Source: Ecdyonurus torrentis (Eukaryota; Arthropoda; Insecta; Ephemeroptera; Heptageniidae). Taken from it: DNA of 64,000 bases. The stretch is taken from NCBI GenBank assembly GCA_949318235.1, contig OX439132.1:43269331-43333330 (forward strand), in the 5' to 3' direction. The position numbers and the translations under genes were made by a program. Positions 1-13,165 of the stretch are shown here, piece by piece. The first letter of the stretch is position 1. The number at the start of each line of letters is the position of its first letter. Under the pieces are notes generated by a model, which was given only the letters and a program-made list of their open reading frames with translations, ran no database searches and was not told the DNA's origin.

Positions 1-260
1 ATATTTCTCGAGTGTTACATAGAGTCAGTGAGGTGTGAGAGGTCATTGACCCTTGAGGACATTGCACGTGCTTTCTCAGCCAATCACATCACGTGGATTA
101 TTCACAGCAATGTGCCGCCGTGCCTATACCCACCTTTGTTATTGCAGTTCGAACCTTTGCATCACCATCTCATTTGCATGCAGTCCGTGTGGAGTCTCTT
201 TAGAATACTTTATGGTGTTCGAATATTTCTACATCCAAATTTATCGTGGAATTAATTAGC
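1..260. other. Non-coding stretch of mixed base composition with paired CACGTG boxes
   Basis: No convincing gene is present. The stretch is less AT-rich than what follows. Two CACGTG E-boxes (65-70 and 90-95) flank a CCAAT (80-84). This could be a promoter fragment or a chance cluster. The short open frames here show no recognisable domain. Confidence 0.3.
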
Positions 261-275
261 ATAATTTATTTAAAT

Positions 276-277
276 AT

Positions 278-372
<95 letters not shown>

Positions 373-520
373 TTTGTTTGTTTGTTTGTTTGTTTGTTTC
401 TTTGTTTGTTTATTTATCTATCTATTTATTTATCTATATACTTATCTATTCATTTATTTATTTATTTATCTATTTATTTATCTATTCATTTAATTTACTT
501 ATATATTTATTATTTGTTTA
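276..520. repeat. (ATTT)n microsatellite grading into (GTTT)n
   Basis: About 100 bases of near-perfect ATTT tetranucleotide run to about 376. They are followed by GTTT repeats to about 408, then degenerate ATTT/ATCT repeats to about 520. The long open frame across it encodes only FIYL-type low complexity and is not a gene. Confidence 0.95.
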
Positions 521-569
521 TTTGTGTTTTTTTTTTGTTTTTTTTCGGGCTTATACAACGAGATACTGA

Positions 570-850
570 AAACGTAATTATTTTAATTAATTAATTAATT
601 ATATTCTAATTAACTTACATCACAGCGTAATTATGGTAATTAATATTATTCTCTATGTAACAGAACTCTGAGATCTAAATTTAATTAATACTAATTAAGT
701 TTTAATTCTGTTTAAATGTCAATTAAGTGACGTGGGTGTTTTATATACCTATAGGTGATGTTTCGGGAGTATTGATTTGTGTCTGTCACCGTCCTGCCTA
801 CATCCCACTTGTCATTAATTAAAATAAACTAATTTGCCAATTTGTTGAAA
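570..850. other. TAATTA-rich non-coding stretch
   Basis: TAATTA or AATTAA motifs recur about a dozen times, including a four-fold TTAA run near 584-600. They could be homeodomain-type sites, but the local A+T richness makes many of them expected. No coding signal is seen. Confidence 0.25.
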
Positions 851-950
851 TTTTGTTAATTCAGCTAGAAAAATAAATCAATAAAATACAATCTATCTGT
901 TCTATCTCACGCTGATGGATTTTTTTTTTCGTCTCTCATAGAAGCATTAA

Positions 951-1316
951 CTTTTTTTTTTTTTTTTTTTTCCTTCCAACTTCTAATTTTTGAAAGTGTA
1001 AATTGTCCACAAATAATATACCGTAACTTAAATATATTTTATATGCTATAACGACCTGGTAAATTTTTAGTTTATCTGTTCCCTACTTCCCAAGTGAAAG
1101 GGTTGCATCCGGTTTGAGTGGTACGAAAAGATCCGTCGTAGGGGTACATAAGTATTGGCGTATAAGCAATTTATCAAAATGAAAAACGAATCATTTTAGA
1201 ATTAATTTCAAATATTTTTCTTTTAACTAATTCAATTTGAGTTTGCAAAATTGAATTTCATCTAAAGGGAAGAAGAAAAAAATGAATTTCCTGAAAATAA
1301 CTCGTGAAATTTTTCC

Positions 1317-1347
<31 letters not shown>

Positions 1348-1675
1348 GTGATTCAAAATAAATATTCTATATAAGCCCACATTTTTTGCAGTTAAAAATA
1401 TTTCATTCGCTTTTATAATATTACACAATTTACTTTTACAAAAAAAGTGCAGTACAGCACTTAATCATAATAAATAATCATTAAGAATTGACAAGACAAT
1501 TATTTTAAATAACATAACAATAGAAAAACCTTTACTGTATTTTATAGTATAACATAACAATATGTAATCTTAAACATATATAAATCTTTAGCATGAAGCT
1601 TAAATTGTATAGCTTTATATGGCAGTAAAATTGACTGGATTCGAACTTTCACTATTTAAAATACTATGCAACAAA

Positions 1676-1680
<5 letters not shown>
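951..1680. other. AT-rich non-coding stretch with poly-T tracts
   Basis: Poly-T runs lie at about 951-971 and 1319-1347. No open frame of interest, RNA gene or transposon end was recognised. Confidence 0.5.

Positions 1681-1734
<54 letters not shown>
1681..1734. repeat. (GA)27 microsatellite
   Basis: A perfect GA dinucleotide array of about 54 bases. Reading frames across it encode only Arg-Glu alternation. Confidence 0.97.
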
Positions 1735-1736
<2 letters not shown>

Positions 1737-2153
1737 ACACAACACTTAACATTTTCGGTGACTTCATTCGCTTCAAGGTATACCTCAAAAATGTTACGTC
1801 GACAACCGGTTCTTTTTTTCATTAAATTGTCGACCCTGTTTCAGTATCAAAGAAAATATATTTAAATGCACATTCTCTTTAAAAAAAAATAATAATAATA
1901 AATGACATCATATCGCAGCTCATCAGCATAGAAATTGCTTTGACTTCGAGTGCTTTGGAGTGATAACAATCACACTTTTTGTGAAAGACATTTTGAGTCT
2001 ATGACACACATATTTATAGTTGACAATTTTTATTATTATTATTATTATTTTATTAAATCGCCCATCATTATTATAAGGGTTAAAGTAGAAAACATTTTAA
2101 TCCGTATTTCAGTTCAAATAAAAATATTCTTTTCTAGATTAATTTTGATTGAA

Positions 2154-2363
2154 TATATCGATGCCTCCGCGTCAAAAGAAGCATCTACACTTTCCAGATT
2201 TCCGACAAAATGACTATCTACACTTTTCACCGCCGAGCATCTGGCAATGTTAAGTTCATGACCACTAGTCAAGTTACAGCGCTGCTCGGGAAGTGTAGAT
2301 AGTCGTTTTGTCGGAAATCTGGAAAGTGTAGATGCTCGCTTTTGAGGCGGAGGCATCAATATA
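2154..2363. mobile_element. Foldback element with 33-nt arm repeat, copy 1
   Basis: This is a long hairpin. The left arm begins TATATCGATGCCTCCGCG, and the reverse complement of the right arm reads TATATTGATGCCTCCGCC. The arms match over about 85 bases. Within each arm CTACACTTT occurs twice, exactly 33 nt apart. The element at 48204 starts with the same TATATCGATG and has the same repeated motif and spacing. The structure fits a non-autonomous foldback/MITE; no transposase is present. Confidence 0.8.
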
Positions 2364-3302
2364 GAAATACCAGACATGAAAATTGAATTATTATTAAGCT
2401 AAAAATAATGATAATAAATAATTAATGCTACTACAAATTATGATGGACTATACTTTTGAGAGTGAGTTTGCAAAAAAAAGAAAGTATGCCAATTTTGTTA
2501 ATTACTTTCGTATAAAGTACACCTGTGCCTATGCACCATCATATAGAATTATTGATTATCATGCAAGCCAATATGTTTGATAGAAATTTTTAATACCAGC
2601 TTGAATACCTTTCCATAACAACATAATAAATAAGAAATAATAATATAATATTCAAATTACATAAGAGTAAAGAAAAACAATTCCTAGAAATTTATGTTTG
2701 ATTTATATATGAGTTTCATTCATTCACAACTAAATAATAAAAATCGTGTGGCATCGACCTGTAGATCATAAATAAAAAAAACAGAGAATGAGAAATTTCA
2801 TCATTCAGGTATCAAGATAGTGAAGATAAATATATATTTAATATTTCTCGTGTACCGAGATGTGTCATTATATACATTTATCAGTTGGAACCATCTTTCT
2901 TTCTTTTGATATATCAACACTTCAAACTTGTTATTTTATCTTGAAAAACTGAGAACAGACTGAACAGTGTGTGAGAGAGAGAGAGAGAGAGAGAGACGTA
3001 GAGAGAGAAAACAATTAAAGAATTCCTTTGTAATTGAAAGCTCAAAACAACAAAATAAAACACTAAAAAATAATACCATATAATATATTAATATTATGAA
3101 AGTTGAAGCTGGTTTTTGTTTCCATGTTTGAATTTTGAATGCTAATTTGTTTTTATTTTCTATATACCATATATATATATTTATACAATGACAAGGCATT
3201 ATGAAACCAAAACTAATTACAATAAAAACTACTTGTCGTGACTAGTGATAAATATATTATATTTAAATTTTTTTATGTAAATTAATTTGTGTAATGAGTA
3301 CT

Positions 3303-3340
<38 letters not shown>

Positions 3341-3655
3341 CGTTTAAAAAAAAAATATTATTTCTTTGTGCTTAACAAATTGGAAGAAATGTTACAAGAA
3401 ATTCTTGTTGTCACTTTAAATTCTAAAAGTATGAACTTAATACGTCTGCAAGTTGTAGAATAAGGTGACACCTGTCTGTTCGGAATATCTCACTTTTCAC
3501 CTGATTGTATTTAATAACGATCAAACCTTTTTAATATGAAGTCAATAATTTTTTAAGCAATTTCAATTACAAATCAAGCTTCAGTTATACTTTGATCACA
3601 AAATGTAATGCAATCGAACTTTTTAAAATGAATTTGAACATTCTTAATGCATTTC
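2364..3655. other. AT-rich non-coding stretch with short GA and poly-T tracts
   Basis: It holds a (GA)12 tract at 2973-2996 and a 29-base poly-T at 3305-3333. No gene, RNA or element ends were recognised. Confidence 0.5.
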
Positions 3656-3740
3656 TTATGGATAAATCGTTTTCACTTACTTGCTGCAACAATTAAAAAC
3701 ATTTCATTGCAAGTGGTTTATTGATATTTTAAATGGATAT
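3655..3740. repeat. Dispersed short repeat, copy also at 47255
   Basis: The core (TTTTCACTT..TTGCTGCAAC..TTAAAAACATTTCAT.GCAAGTGG) recurs at 47255-47340 with about 85% identity by eye. The ends CACTTG and CAAGTG are inverted relative to each other, suggesting a very short MITE-like unit. Confidence 0.5.
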
Positions 3741-3783
3741 TTGACGAAAACTGCAATAATTCCACCAATATTTTTATTAATAA

Positions 3784-4113
3784 TGAGAAGAGACAAAAAA
3801 AAGGGGGGTAATTTTAATTTATATTCTATAAAAAGACATGGTCCTGTTAATCGATTGAATTGCAAATTTCTTTTTCAGTTCATTTAGAATTTTTAATGAA
3901 TTGTTGAAAATCGGAAAATGACATCATGTTTGGTAACTTATGAATGTGGGCATAGGAAAAAAAATTACCGACGGTAACGTCACTTTAAAAAAATTAATTA
4001 AAAATACTTAATGAACTCAAAAATTCAACATTTACATACCAATCGATACAGGGCAATGTCCTATTTTATTTTATTCATTGAATTAACTCCCTAATAATTT
4101 CTGATCTTCCTCA
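3784..4113. mobile_element. TGAGGAAG-ended MITE, copy 1
   Basis: A non-autonomous element of about 330 bp. The left end TGAGAAGAGAC and the right end TCTTCCTCA form the terminal inverted repeat. Just inside it GGGTAATTTTA faces the degenerate inverse AATTAACTCCC. The interior (AAAATGACATCA, GGTAACTTATGAATG, TTAATTAAAAATACTT, GAACTCAAAAATT) is shared with 24139-24560 and 58251-58596. No coding capacity is seen. Confidence 0.7.
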
Positions 4114-4254
4114 GTGTAAAAATGATTGAATTATTATAAAAAAAAAATAGTCACTCCATTTCAAAATCAATCAAAATTTTAGTGTTAACCTTCACTTTTA
4201 TATTATAAGCATCGATAGAGAGTCTGGTAAGATTGAATTTATATATGGTAGAGG

Positions 4255-4410
4255 GTTAAATTGTGTCTGTGGTTTGAGGGTGGCGCCAAAGGCTGGTCTA
4301 AGGCGCCAGGGTCGATATGTGCAGTCGTGCAGAGTACAGTATAAATGTATGTATGTGCGTGTCACGCTAACACCTCGCGTTCGCCTAGGCATTGTGACCC
4401 ACTGGTACCA
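4255..4410. other. GC-richer unassigned patch
   Basis: It contains the short inverted pair TGGCGCC and GGCGCCA (about 4282 and 4303) and several CpGs. Both strands have stops, and no exon with matching splice signals could be built. It could be a regulatory patch or an old repeat. Confidence 0.25.
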
Positions 4411-4876
4411 TACTGCAAACTACTGTACATACACATGCAAATCAATGAGAGAAACCTTATTTTGCTGCATAGAGTTATAATACTATGTAATGTATGTAAG
4501 GTATGCAAGTAATGTGTACGGAGATTTTATATCGCACAGTAAATAAATATGTGAGATATGCAGTCAGTGTGCGAAACGAAATTTCAAAATTATCGGTATG
4601 TTCATCTTGCTTAGGCATTTTGTGTTTTTATATGATTACATCTTAAAAACGATTACTACTTACTTTAGTTTATTAATAGTTGTGTCTGCTTCTATTTTCA
4701 CAGACAAGCATCGTATTGTTTTAGTATCATTATAAAAAAAATTTGAGAGGAATTATAATGTTTAAGTGTTAACTGCATTTTTGGTATACTGTTTTTAGGT
4801 TGAATTTTTTCTCATTTGGTATACACCAGAAATTATTTTTACACCCAATACTCTGTATTACAGTAATTATTATTAT

Positions 4877-5210
4877 TTAAAGGCATAGAAAACATGAAAA
4901 AACATGTTCTTTAACTCAAAATGGGATCTACAAAACTGATGACAATTTTTACTACAATTTCAATGTGGCCCCTCAAGAGAGCGTAAAAAAACTGTACAGT
5001 ATGCAATTTGTGTGAATATTTCTGTTTATGACGTCAGAAATAGGCAAAAACTAGTATAAAAATGTTATGCAGGTTGCATAAATCAATATTTTCTGATCAC
5101 TGCTATGGCGCTACAGTTGGGTTTTGAGACCAATTAATGTTATTTATGTACGTTCAATCAAGTGTTTTGTGATATAAATGCTAATGTTTTCATGTTTTCT
5201 ATGCCTTTAA
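4877..5210 (+). mobile_element. TTAA-flanked MITE (AGGCATAGAA family), copy 1
   Basis: A complete element of 334 bp bounded by TTAA on both sides. The terminal inverted repeat is AGGCATAGAAAACATGAA. The interior carries TGACGTCA at 5029-5036. Homologous copies lie at 61589-61918 (same orientation), 38927-39269 (reversed) and 44320-44790 (divergent). TTAA target duplication is the hallmark of piggyBac-type transposition; assignment to that superfamily is inference because no transposase is present. Confidence 0.85.
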
Positions 5211-6719
5211 ATATTTTCATTTTGCTATTTTTATTTCAATTATTGCTCTGTTTCACAATTAAAATTAAATAATTGATACGTCAAATTTGTATAATATTAT
5301 TTTCAGAGGTGGAATCAGAATGCTGTTATTTCTACCCCCTTCCCTCCCATGGTCAAAATACATTGCAGATATTATACTACCCATCACCCTCCTTTGATTA
5401 TATAACTTGCCCGAAACACGTAAACCAATCGCACTCTATACGAAATTCCACAACCTATATTTTCACGTCTACTCACTTGGGACTTGAGTTTCAATATCGT
5501 AGAAAATTTTCCAAGACAAAAGCAAATTTCTAACTATATACTGAACATATATATATCGACTTTCTTTAGAAATATCTCAGTACAAAAATCCATCTTACAA
5601 AACTATATACGAAAGTTCAAGGAGTCATTGCACAAACAAAACCCTTTATTATTTGAACTTGAGGATTTATGAAGTTTTAATTTCCCCTGGAACCACAACT
5701 TCAATGTCTCGTCGTCTAGGTATTATATTGAGACCATAGCTAGTAAAAATATATAATATTATACTTTGTTCAACTTGTTACTTAAACTTTTATATTGTAC
5801 AAACATCAAGGTATACTCTATTTATATATTTAACTTTAACATTGTAATTACTATGTTTTTTATGGTTTAAAGTCATGAACACAACAACAAACATAAAAAA
5901 AAACGCGACTAAAAAGATAAATGAGCTTGATATTTTTAAGTCGATAAAGCAAAGAAGTACTTTTTATATATTATAAAAAGTTAAAAATAAAAAATGTAAA
6001 AAAGTTTCAAACAAAAGAACTTTGCTATAAAAAAAAAGTATAAAATATTTTCTTACTTTTTTAAAGAATTTTTTATTTCATATAAGTGTAGATAAGATTG
6101 GGTTACGTTACATTGAAATTCAAAATTCGTATCTTGTAAGTGAAATTCAAATTTAACGTCCCCTTCCCCTACTGAAACAAAGCTATCATCAAATCATAAT
6201 GAAAAAAATGGTACCATGCGGTATCAAAGAAATATGTGGAATAAAATTTACACGAGAGAAATAATATCAATGTGCAACTTGGACTTTTTCTAAAAATAAG
6301 AAAAACGTTGAAAAATATTTCAAAGTTAAAATTCTAAACGAAGAAAACAAATGGAATAATAAAAGTCTGATAAAGATACGAGGAGATATAGTAGCTATAA
6401 AACTTAATAAGGAAGCAGCTCAGAAAACTGATCTTTATTTGTAATGTCTTTGGGGTGAGTGGGGAACCATAAATCGAGCATTTTGTAAGCTTGACTGCTC
6501 GCATGTTTGGTTTATGTAGACATAGACCAGGGAGGGTGGGAGGAGTGGGTGGTGCGCTTGCCATGCAAAACTGTAGAGGGATCGTAATATATAGTCAAAT
6601 TAAAGGTGGATTCACATGGCTTTCATTAGCTGTTGTCCATTTAAATCTATACGTTACAAGAAATTCAGCTATAAAATACAGTACTGCGCTGTGAACTGCA
6701 GCGTCATAAGATAACATGG
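5211..6719. other. AT-rich non-coding stretch
   Basis: No gene, RNA or element is supported. A C/G-richer patch at about 6520-6570 (GGGAGGGTGGGAGGAGTGGG) gives a short proline-rich frame on the minus strand without splice or homology support. Confidence 0.45.
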
Positions 6720-7022
6720 AAATAGGGTGTATCCGCATGACATCATATTTAATGCACTTGGATGCCATACTGGAGTACTGAATAGCATTGCTCAGCATAG
6801 AACAAACTTCATTTTTGGCTATTTTCTTTGGGAAATCAATTAATTTTTGTTGTTATTATTTTTCTCACATAATTGAGATTTCAACCTATTAACAGCATCG
6901 ATGCTCTCAAATATATTGCTTACTGATTTTAAATTAGCAAAACGAGTCATTTTCCTATTCTGCCCATGTTGTTGAGTGATCCAACATGACATCGACTTTA
7001 ACATGAATGCATAGACCCTATA
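6720..7022 (+). mobile_element. TATAGGGTGTAT-family MITE, copy 1
   Basis: The left end AATAGGGTGTATCCGCATGA and right end ATGAATGCATAGACCCTATA are inverted repeats. The interior (CATTGCTCAGCATAG, TTTTTGGCTATTTTCTTTGG, TCTCACATA, CCCATGTTGTTGAGTGA) is shared with 22848, 23731, 31990 and 53799. In this copy the usual TGACGTCA is TGACATCA. TA at both ends suggests a Tc1/mariner-type target, as inference. Confidence 0.8.
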
Positions 7023-9070
7023 GCGTATAAGGTGCTATGCTAGCAAATACTGTAAAAACCTCATGTAAACGCACATTTCTTTTCTTTACTTCTACATTAA
7101 GCACAAAAATAAACAACATTGCAGCTAAATCACTAAAAAAAATACGTTGATTTATGAGATTTTTTTGTGGTATGAGGATAAGAAAAAACAATAAACGATA
7201 AACAGTTCGATACAATTTATCACAAAGAAAATGTCAATATCAGATACTTCAAATTGATTAATATATCAACAGAGGAATCAACAATTTTAGTGACAACAAC
7301 AAAAAAGTCGGTATCATTGTCTAAGTGCTAAGTACTCTCTTTACTGTGGCTTCAAAAATAAATTTTACTTAAGCGTCTGAGACGAGACGAAAACTATTTA
7401 AATTTTAAGCATACTGTACGATCCGAATTAAAGAATTGTTTCTTCTTCTTTTGATTCAACAATCGTCATGCATACATAAAATACACATGTTATGAGGGTG
7501 GACTCGTATGACGCATGTCCAGTCTATGACTTTGAGTGATATTTATGACACTATACGGCGCGCGCATCATGACTAAATTCTCCAGAGTATAATTTTAACC
7601 TTACACTGTAATGCGTTTTGTCTATTTCATACTTATAAAATTCTAGAGCATATAAAATACAATCTATATAAATTGAAGCACTATACTCAATTCCATTTTT
7701 TTCGACTCCCCCCTTACAATAGTACTTATCTACCCCTATGATTATCAAATAAAATAAAATTTATTATTATATGTTTAGTAATAACCCCCTATAATACATT
7801 ACGTAATAAAATATTTTGCGTGGGACACGACAAATTACTCACGAATATGTATTTTATTTTTTTCACAATGGAAATCTTAAAAACAAATAAAAAAATTTCA
7901 CGTGAGAAATAATTATAATACGCGGTGACATTTACAAAAACTCAAGGTCTTGAAGACAATGCCATGGTATAATATAATAGAATCACACTTTCTGATAAAG
8001 TGTTGTTTACCTTCGCGACCTACCTGAATAATATTGTTATTTGCCAAAAAAATATTGTTTGCGAAAACAATAAATTTCAAAGTTTGAAATCAATATTGAC
8101 AACAAATAATAGATATATATATATATCTTCTTTTCTCCTGCATAAAATTTTTCTTTTATACAATCATAACTCATTCTCTAGATTGCGAAGTAAGCCTAAT
8201 ATGAGAATAAAAAATGTTATCTTTTGACGATTAAGCTTCTACTTTTTTCCCTCATATCTCTTACAATTTCTCATATTTCTAAATACAAACATTGGTATGA
8301 TATACGTTTTGCAACATATCATAAAGTAAACTTTTATCACAGACATCGTTGTTTTCAAATATACATACAAAAATGTCCCCACGCGAGGTTATACATTTAC
8401 TTCATATCGCAATGCGAGTTAACCTCTTCATTTTTATTTAACACCTTTCATATTACGCGATGTTTATTTTCACATATAAGCTGCTGCAATGGAAAATTAC
8501 GTCACTCACTAAGAATTCTTATATACAAAATACAGTAACTTCTCGATATACTATGTGCGAGATTTTTGCTGCCAAACATCACGTGATTTTAATGACGTCA
8601 TCAAAACATCTTATATTGCAAATTTTTTTTTATAGTACAGCGCAAACAGAATTTTTTTTTTTTTTTCTGACATACTTGAAAGTCTGTTTCATAGCTTTGC
8701 AAAAATATTCATCCTTTTTTTTAAAAATAAATAACTTTTTTTTTATTATTATTTATTGCTGTGTATACATAAAAATATTTGTTTATATTAAAATTAAAAT
8801 AAAATCGAAAGTTTAATGAATATTAAACTACATAATATTTAAATTAGATAATAAGTATATACATTAAAATTTAAATAATTTTTGCATGCTAAAAAAAAAC
8901 ATTCATTTGTATAATTAACTAATTAAATGAAGGTGTTTGTGAATTAAAAAGTAAAAACAGGTATTACAGCTTTATACAAGTTTACAGAAAAAAAATTTAC
9001 TTTCGTTTTTTCAGGGAAACCCTTATATTTTTATATCAATGTAAAAAATATTCCCATACTTTCTATTTTC

Positions 9071-9075
<5 letters not shown>
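7023..9075. other. AT-rich non-coding stretch
   Basis: No gene is supported; short frames here lack domains. TGACGTCA occurs at 8593-8600, about 60 bases downstream of a pogo-like end sequence (ACAGTAACTTCTCGATATAC, about 8531-8550), which may be one end of an unrecognised DNA transposon fragment. Confidence 0.4.

Positions 9076-9101
<26 letters not shown>
9076..9101. repeat. Poly-A tract
   Basis: A homopolymer of about 26 A with no adjacent retroelement body recognised. Confidence 0.9.
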
Positions 9102-11587
9102 GTAACTGTTATAAATTAACTAATTGTCTCCAATGTAGATTTCTTTTGTTTTAAGTCAGTTGTAACAAAGAGACTTTTTTTTTTCTTCATCGTTTGTCTT
9201 TTTACATTCCGGTACTCATGAAAGAACAGGTGTAGGAAGACTGGAGAGGGATAAAAAAAAGAACATCGTAACTAAAAGTATGATGTCATGGGAACGATTC
9301 CTTTTTTTCTTACGACATAAAATAATAAAAATATTTCAGTTTTACCACGTTCTATAATATATTCCAATACATTTTTTTTTTATGGTTCAACAATTTCTTT
9401 AACAAATCCAAATACTGTGAGACTAAAAACTTTTTATGCTATCATAAGAAGAATATATATAAATAAAAAAAAATCTTGGCTTCTCGTATTAATTTTTTTT
9501 CTTGTATGTTTATATGTAATACAGAGCACCAGCTAAAAGTAATAACACAATTTTTATAGCTATAGGATTTTTATAGACTTCCTTTATGATATAGTATAGG
9601 AGACGAAGAAAAAAAAAATCAAAGCTTATGTGCAAAAATTTAAAATAAAAATAAACAGATAAATTTGCAAAGTTAAAGTAAATAAACTAGAAATCTAGAA
9701 CATTTTAATGGTATAGTGTAGGAGGGGGGATATTGCTAAAGCTTTAATTTGATGGACAGAATCGCTTATTTACTAATATGTTTATTATTTTTGGAAAAAC
9801 AATGCAAATATCGTGTGAGATACCGGAAATTCCTTGTCTACATAATGGCTAGACCGATCCTCCAAATGTCATGTTATTTTTATGTAATATTAGCGTACAA
9901 ATGACGTCATAATGAAAGATGCAGAAAATAATCCAGCGTTCCGCCACGTTACAGATGTAGCCAACTGGAACGTGTAGTAAATATCAGCAACTTGGCTATT
10001 TCACTGGAAAAATAATATTTGATTCTCTCGATATTGATGCACAATTATTTATATTTGCTATAGAAGTATAAACAATTGTATTATGATAAAGTACGCACCG
10101 GATAATACTAGCTGCGGTTTCTTATCATCTTTATTTTTAAAGCTTCAATTCCCCACGTTATATCGTGGTTTTAAATCAAATTTAGTAATTTATGCATATA
10201 AGAAAATTATATAGAATTTTTTGCTGATTATAGGTATGTTTTAAAAACATATATTTTATTGCTACTTTTTTATTATAAATAACAAAAATAACAAGATCAA
10301 ATATTTTTTTTATTATGCCTCAAATATTTTATGAGCCATAGTATACCCTTGAATTAAAAAAAAAAAAAAAAAAAAACTTTTATTACTCTTTTATAATATT
10401 ATTATTACTAAAAATAATTATAGAATATCATGAAATGGATAACAAAAATAAATATATTATACTGAAAAAAAATTATCATATTTATTTTCCGATTACCCTC
10501 GAAAGCTATCTTAAATTACGAATATGTACGATGGAAGCACATGCAGATGTTAAATTATACATCTTCTTGCACTGGATTTACCGCAGAAATACAAGACAAC
10601 AATATAATCGTGGAGTGTAATTACGATATACAGCATTCCAACAACGCAAAACCATCTCACTATAAAGCAAACTATATACGCAGACTTCTATACTAAACGT
10701 ATTATAAAATAAAGCTGGATAAGCTTTATAACTTTTAATAAAAGACACAAAATTGATTGAGTTGCTTCCAAAATTATATGATGCCAACTTTATATTAAAT
10801 TCTTTCTCTGTTGAAAGAAGACTGATTGTCTTTTTCTTTCATTTATTCTATCCATTTTTACGCACAATTAAAATAATATAACATTTTTAAGGGGGGAGGG
10901 GCAGTATTTACTATTATAAACTATTTATAGCCTCTCTGACTTTGAATTGTTTTATAAATTACGAGCTAGGGTAGCTATATTATAAAATTTCCATTAAATT
11001 GATCAGGTGCATAAAGACAGGAAGTCAGACTACATAACTTCACAGCTGATATTTCTGGAATATTGCGGAAAAGATCATAATTCAGACATCACATACAAAA
11101 AAAAAAAAAAAAAAAAGCATTTTGTTTTATCACCATGGGGCAAAAGTGACGTCATTTCGCCGCTAAAAACCAAGGTCGAATCATCCTCTTCTCTCATCTA
11201 ATCAGTGTGGAGGAGTAGGAGGAGAGAAGAGGGGGTGTGGGGCAATTATTACCTCATTTCTATAAGTACAATACCAGTTCTTGCATGTTCAATTTAAAAA
11301 TTATACTCTGACACAATAATTATTTTTACTCTCTTCAATAAGTCAAACAGAAAAATTATATAAAAAAAATATTAAATATAAAAATTATACACTTCATCGT
11401 GTTTTCTAAGAGAATATGACCTTCAAATTAATAATAAAAAATTAAAGAAATAAATAATACTTAAAAACTGATTCAGCGTTTCTATAGTAAGAACAGAAAA
11501 TAAAATGATATATGGGATACAAAAAATTCTTTTACAATGAAATCTTTATACAATAACAAAATATAACACCCTAAAATTTTTATTGTA
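9102..11587. other. AT-rich non-coding stretch
   Basis: No gene is recognised. TGACGTCA occurs at 9902-9909 and 11147-11154, outside any element I could delimit. Poly-A runs lie at 10357-10376 and 11098-11116. Confidence 0.45.
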
Positions 11588-11653
11588 GATTCAAAAGAAA
11601 AAAAGGGGGATCGTCTAGCATAAAAAATTAGCCCCCTTTTTTTCTTTTCATCA
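11588..11653. repeat. 66-bp hairpin with purine-rich arms
   Basis: The arms AAAAGAAAAAAAGGGGG and CCCCCTTTTTTTCTTTT are perfectly complementary over 17 bases, separated by about 22 bases. It may be a very small MITE or a hairpin-forming remnant. Confidence 0.6.
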
Positions 11654-12919
11654 CAATGTCCCAGACAAAACCAATTGAATCGTTGCCTTCAATATAAACT
11701 ATTACTTTTTGTATATGTATAAACTTTCACTGTACTACAATAAAATTCTTTTAGAACATTTTTTTTTTTTTCAAAAATTTAACCCAAAAATTCAGTGTGT
11801 CGAATTTTAATTTTTCTTCATTGTCAAAGAAAATATATTGTCAAAATATTCATATATTTATCAAGTTAATAAATTTGTTTTTAATTACAGCAATGTAGAG
11901 TATTATAATACATAGAGCTTTTTCGTGTTATTAAAATGTTAATTTGAACTAAAATACAAAGACTTTTTACTGCGTATATTTGGAAGAAAGGGTGCGGCGT
12001 ATTGCCAACAAACAAAAAACTTATTAAAATTTTGCGACACAATTATTATAAGAAAAACTAAAATATCAATAATACAGAAAAAACAGTTTTTTTCACAATT
12101 TACAGTGGACGAGTATAGTACGTTTATAACCTTCTGGACGTAAGTTTAAATTTAGAATATTATATCTGAAGTGGCCAAGACACACACATGAAATTTTTTT
12201 ATATATTCCAGCGATATATATAAGGCCTTGCTATGGGTCTCTGGTTTCATAAACATATGCACACAACATCAGTGGCTAAAATACCGCTCGATCTTGCTCT
12301 AACGCTATGCATATTAATAGGCAACTTCCATATTATAATACTATATAATATATCATAATGTATTAATTTTCTAATTTAAATATTTCTTCTTTTTTTTTTA
12401 ATGTCTAGTCCAAATTTTATGGTTTCAAACAAAAAAATATGATGTTTATTTGGCTTCAGGCTATTACCAAATACTTTTTAGCGTGTATGAAAATTTTAAT
12501 TTTTAAACTTTATGTATAGGAATTTCATAAATGATCAAATAACTTTTGACGTGATGTATTTTGTAAAAAAAAGAGCGAACAAACAATTTCCCGCCTTTTT
12601 AAATTTAATGAGGTTGTATAAAATTTACATATAAATTGTGGAGGAATTATAATGTAAAAGTAAAATGTAATTATTCTAGAATTTCGGTAGTGTAAGTACA
12701 CCGCGATAATGCAATTTTGTTTGCGCTGAGAGTACACGCCTACTTTAAAACAGCTGTCAAAATTGTCATTTATCAACATTAAAATCTTTTCAAACAAAAA
12801 TAAAATTCTAAAGCGTTCATTAATAATTAAAATATTTTACATTACCTTTTAAAAAAAGTGTCACTGCAAGTCACAAAAAAAGAGCAAACTAATCACGATA
12901 TGTCCAGTGTATAATAATA
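11654..12919. other. AT-rich non-coding stretch
   Basis: No gene, RNA or element ends are recognised. The 90-codon frame on the minus strand at 12525-12797 has no domain and ordinary AT-rich composition. Confidence 0.45.
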
Positions 12920-13165
12920 TTCTCGCGGCGCGAGTTGTATACGGCTGAGTGCGAGAACGAGTGCCACAGCAATGGTGCGGTGTGCGGTGGGGCGGCACAC
13001 CCGGCAAGCGGCAGTAGCGGCGCGGTGCGGCGATGTGAGCCGAGGAAAAAGCGGCAAGCGGGCGAGCAAAAGCGGGGAACAACGAATGACGATGGGAATA
13101 GTTCATTGCATTTACCGGAGAAGGGAAGGAAGGCAGAAAACAGCTGCTGTCATAAAGGTGAACGT
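12920..13165. promoter_or_regulatory. CpG-dense island, candidate promoter or first exon
   Basis: About 25 CpG dinucleotides fall within roughly 210 bases, in DNA where CpG is otherwise rare. Open frames cross it on both strands but none resembles a known domain. On the plus strand a possible splice donor AAAG|GTGAAC ends at 13157, so an unannotated plus-strand first exon is conceivable. Further GC-richer sequence continues at 13430-13620. CpG islands in invertebrates often mark broadly expressed promoters; here that is inference. Confidence 0.45.
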
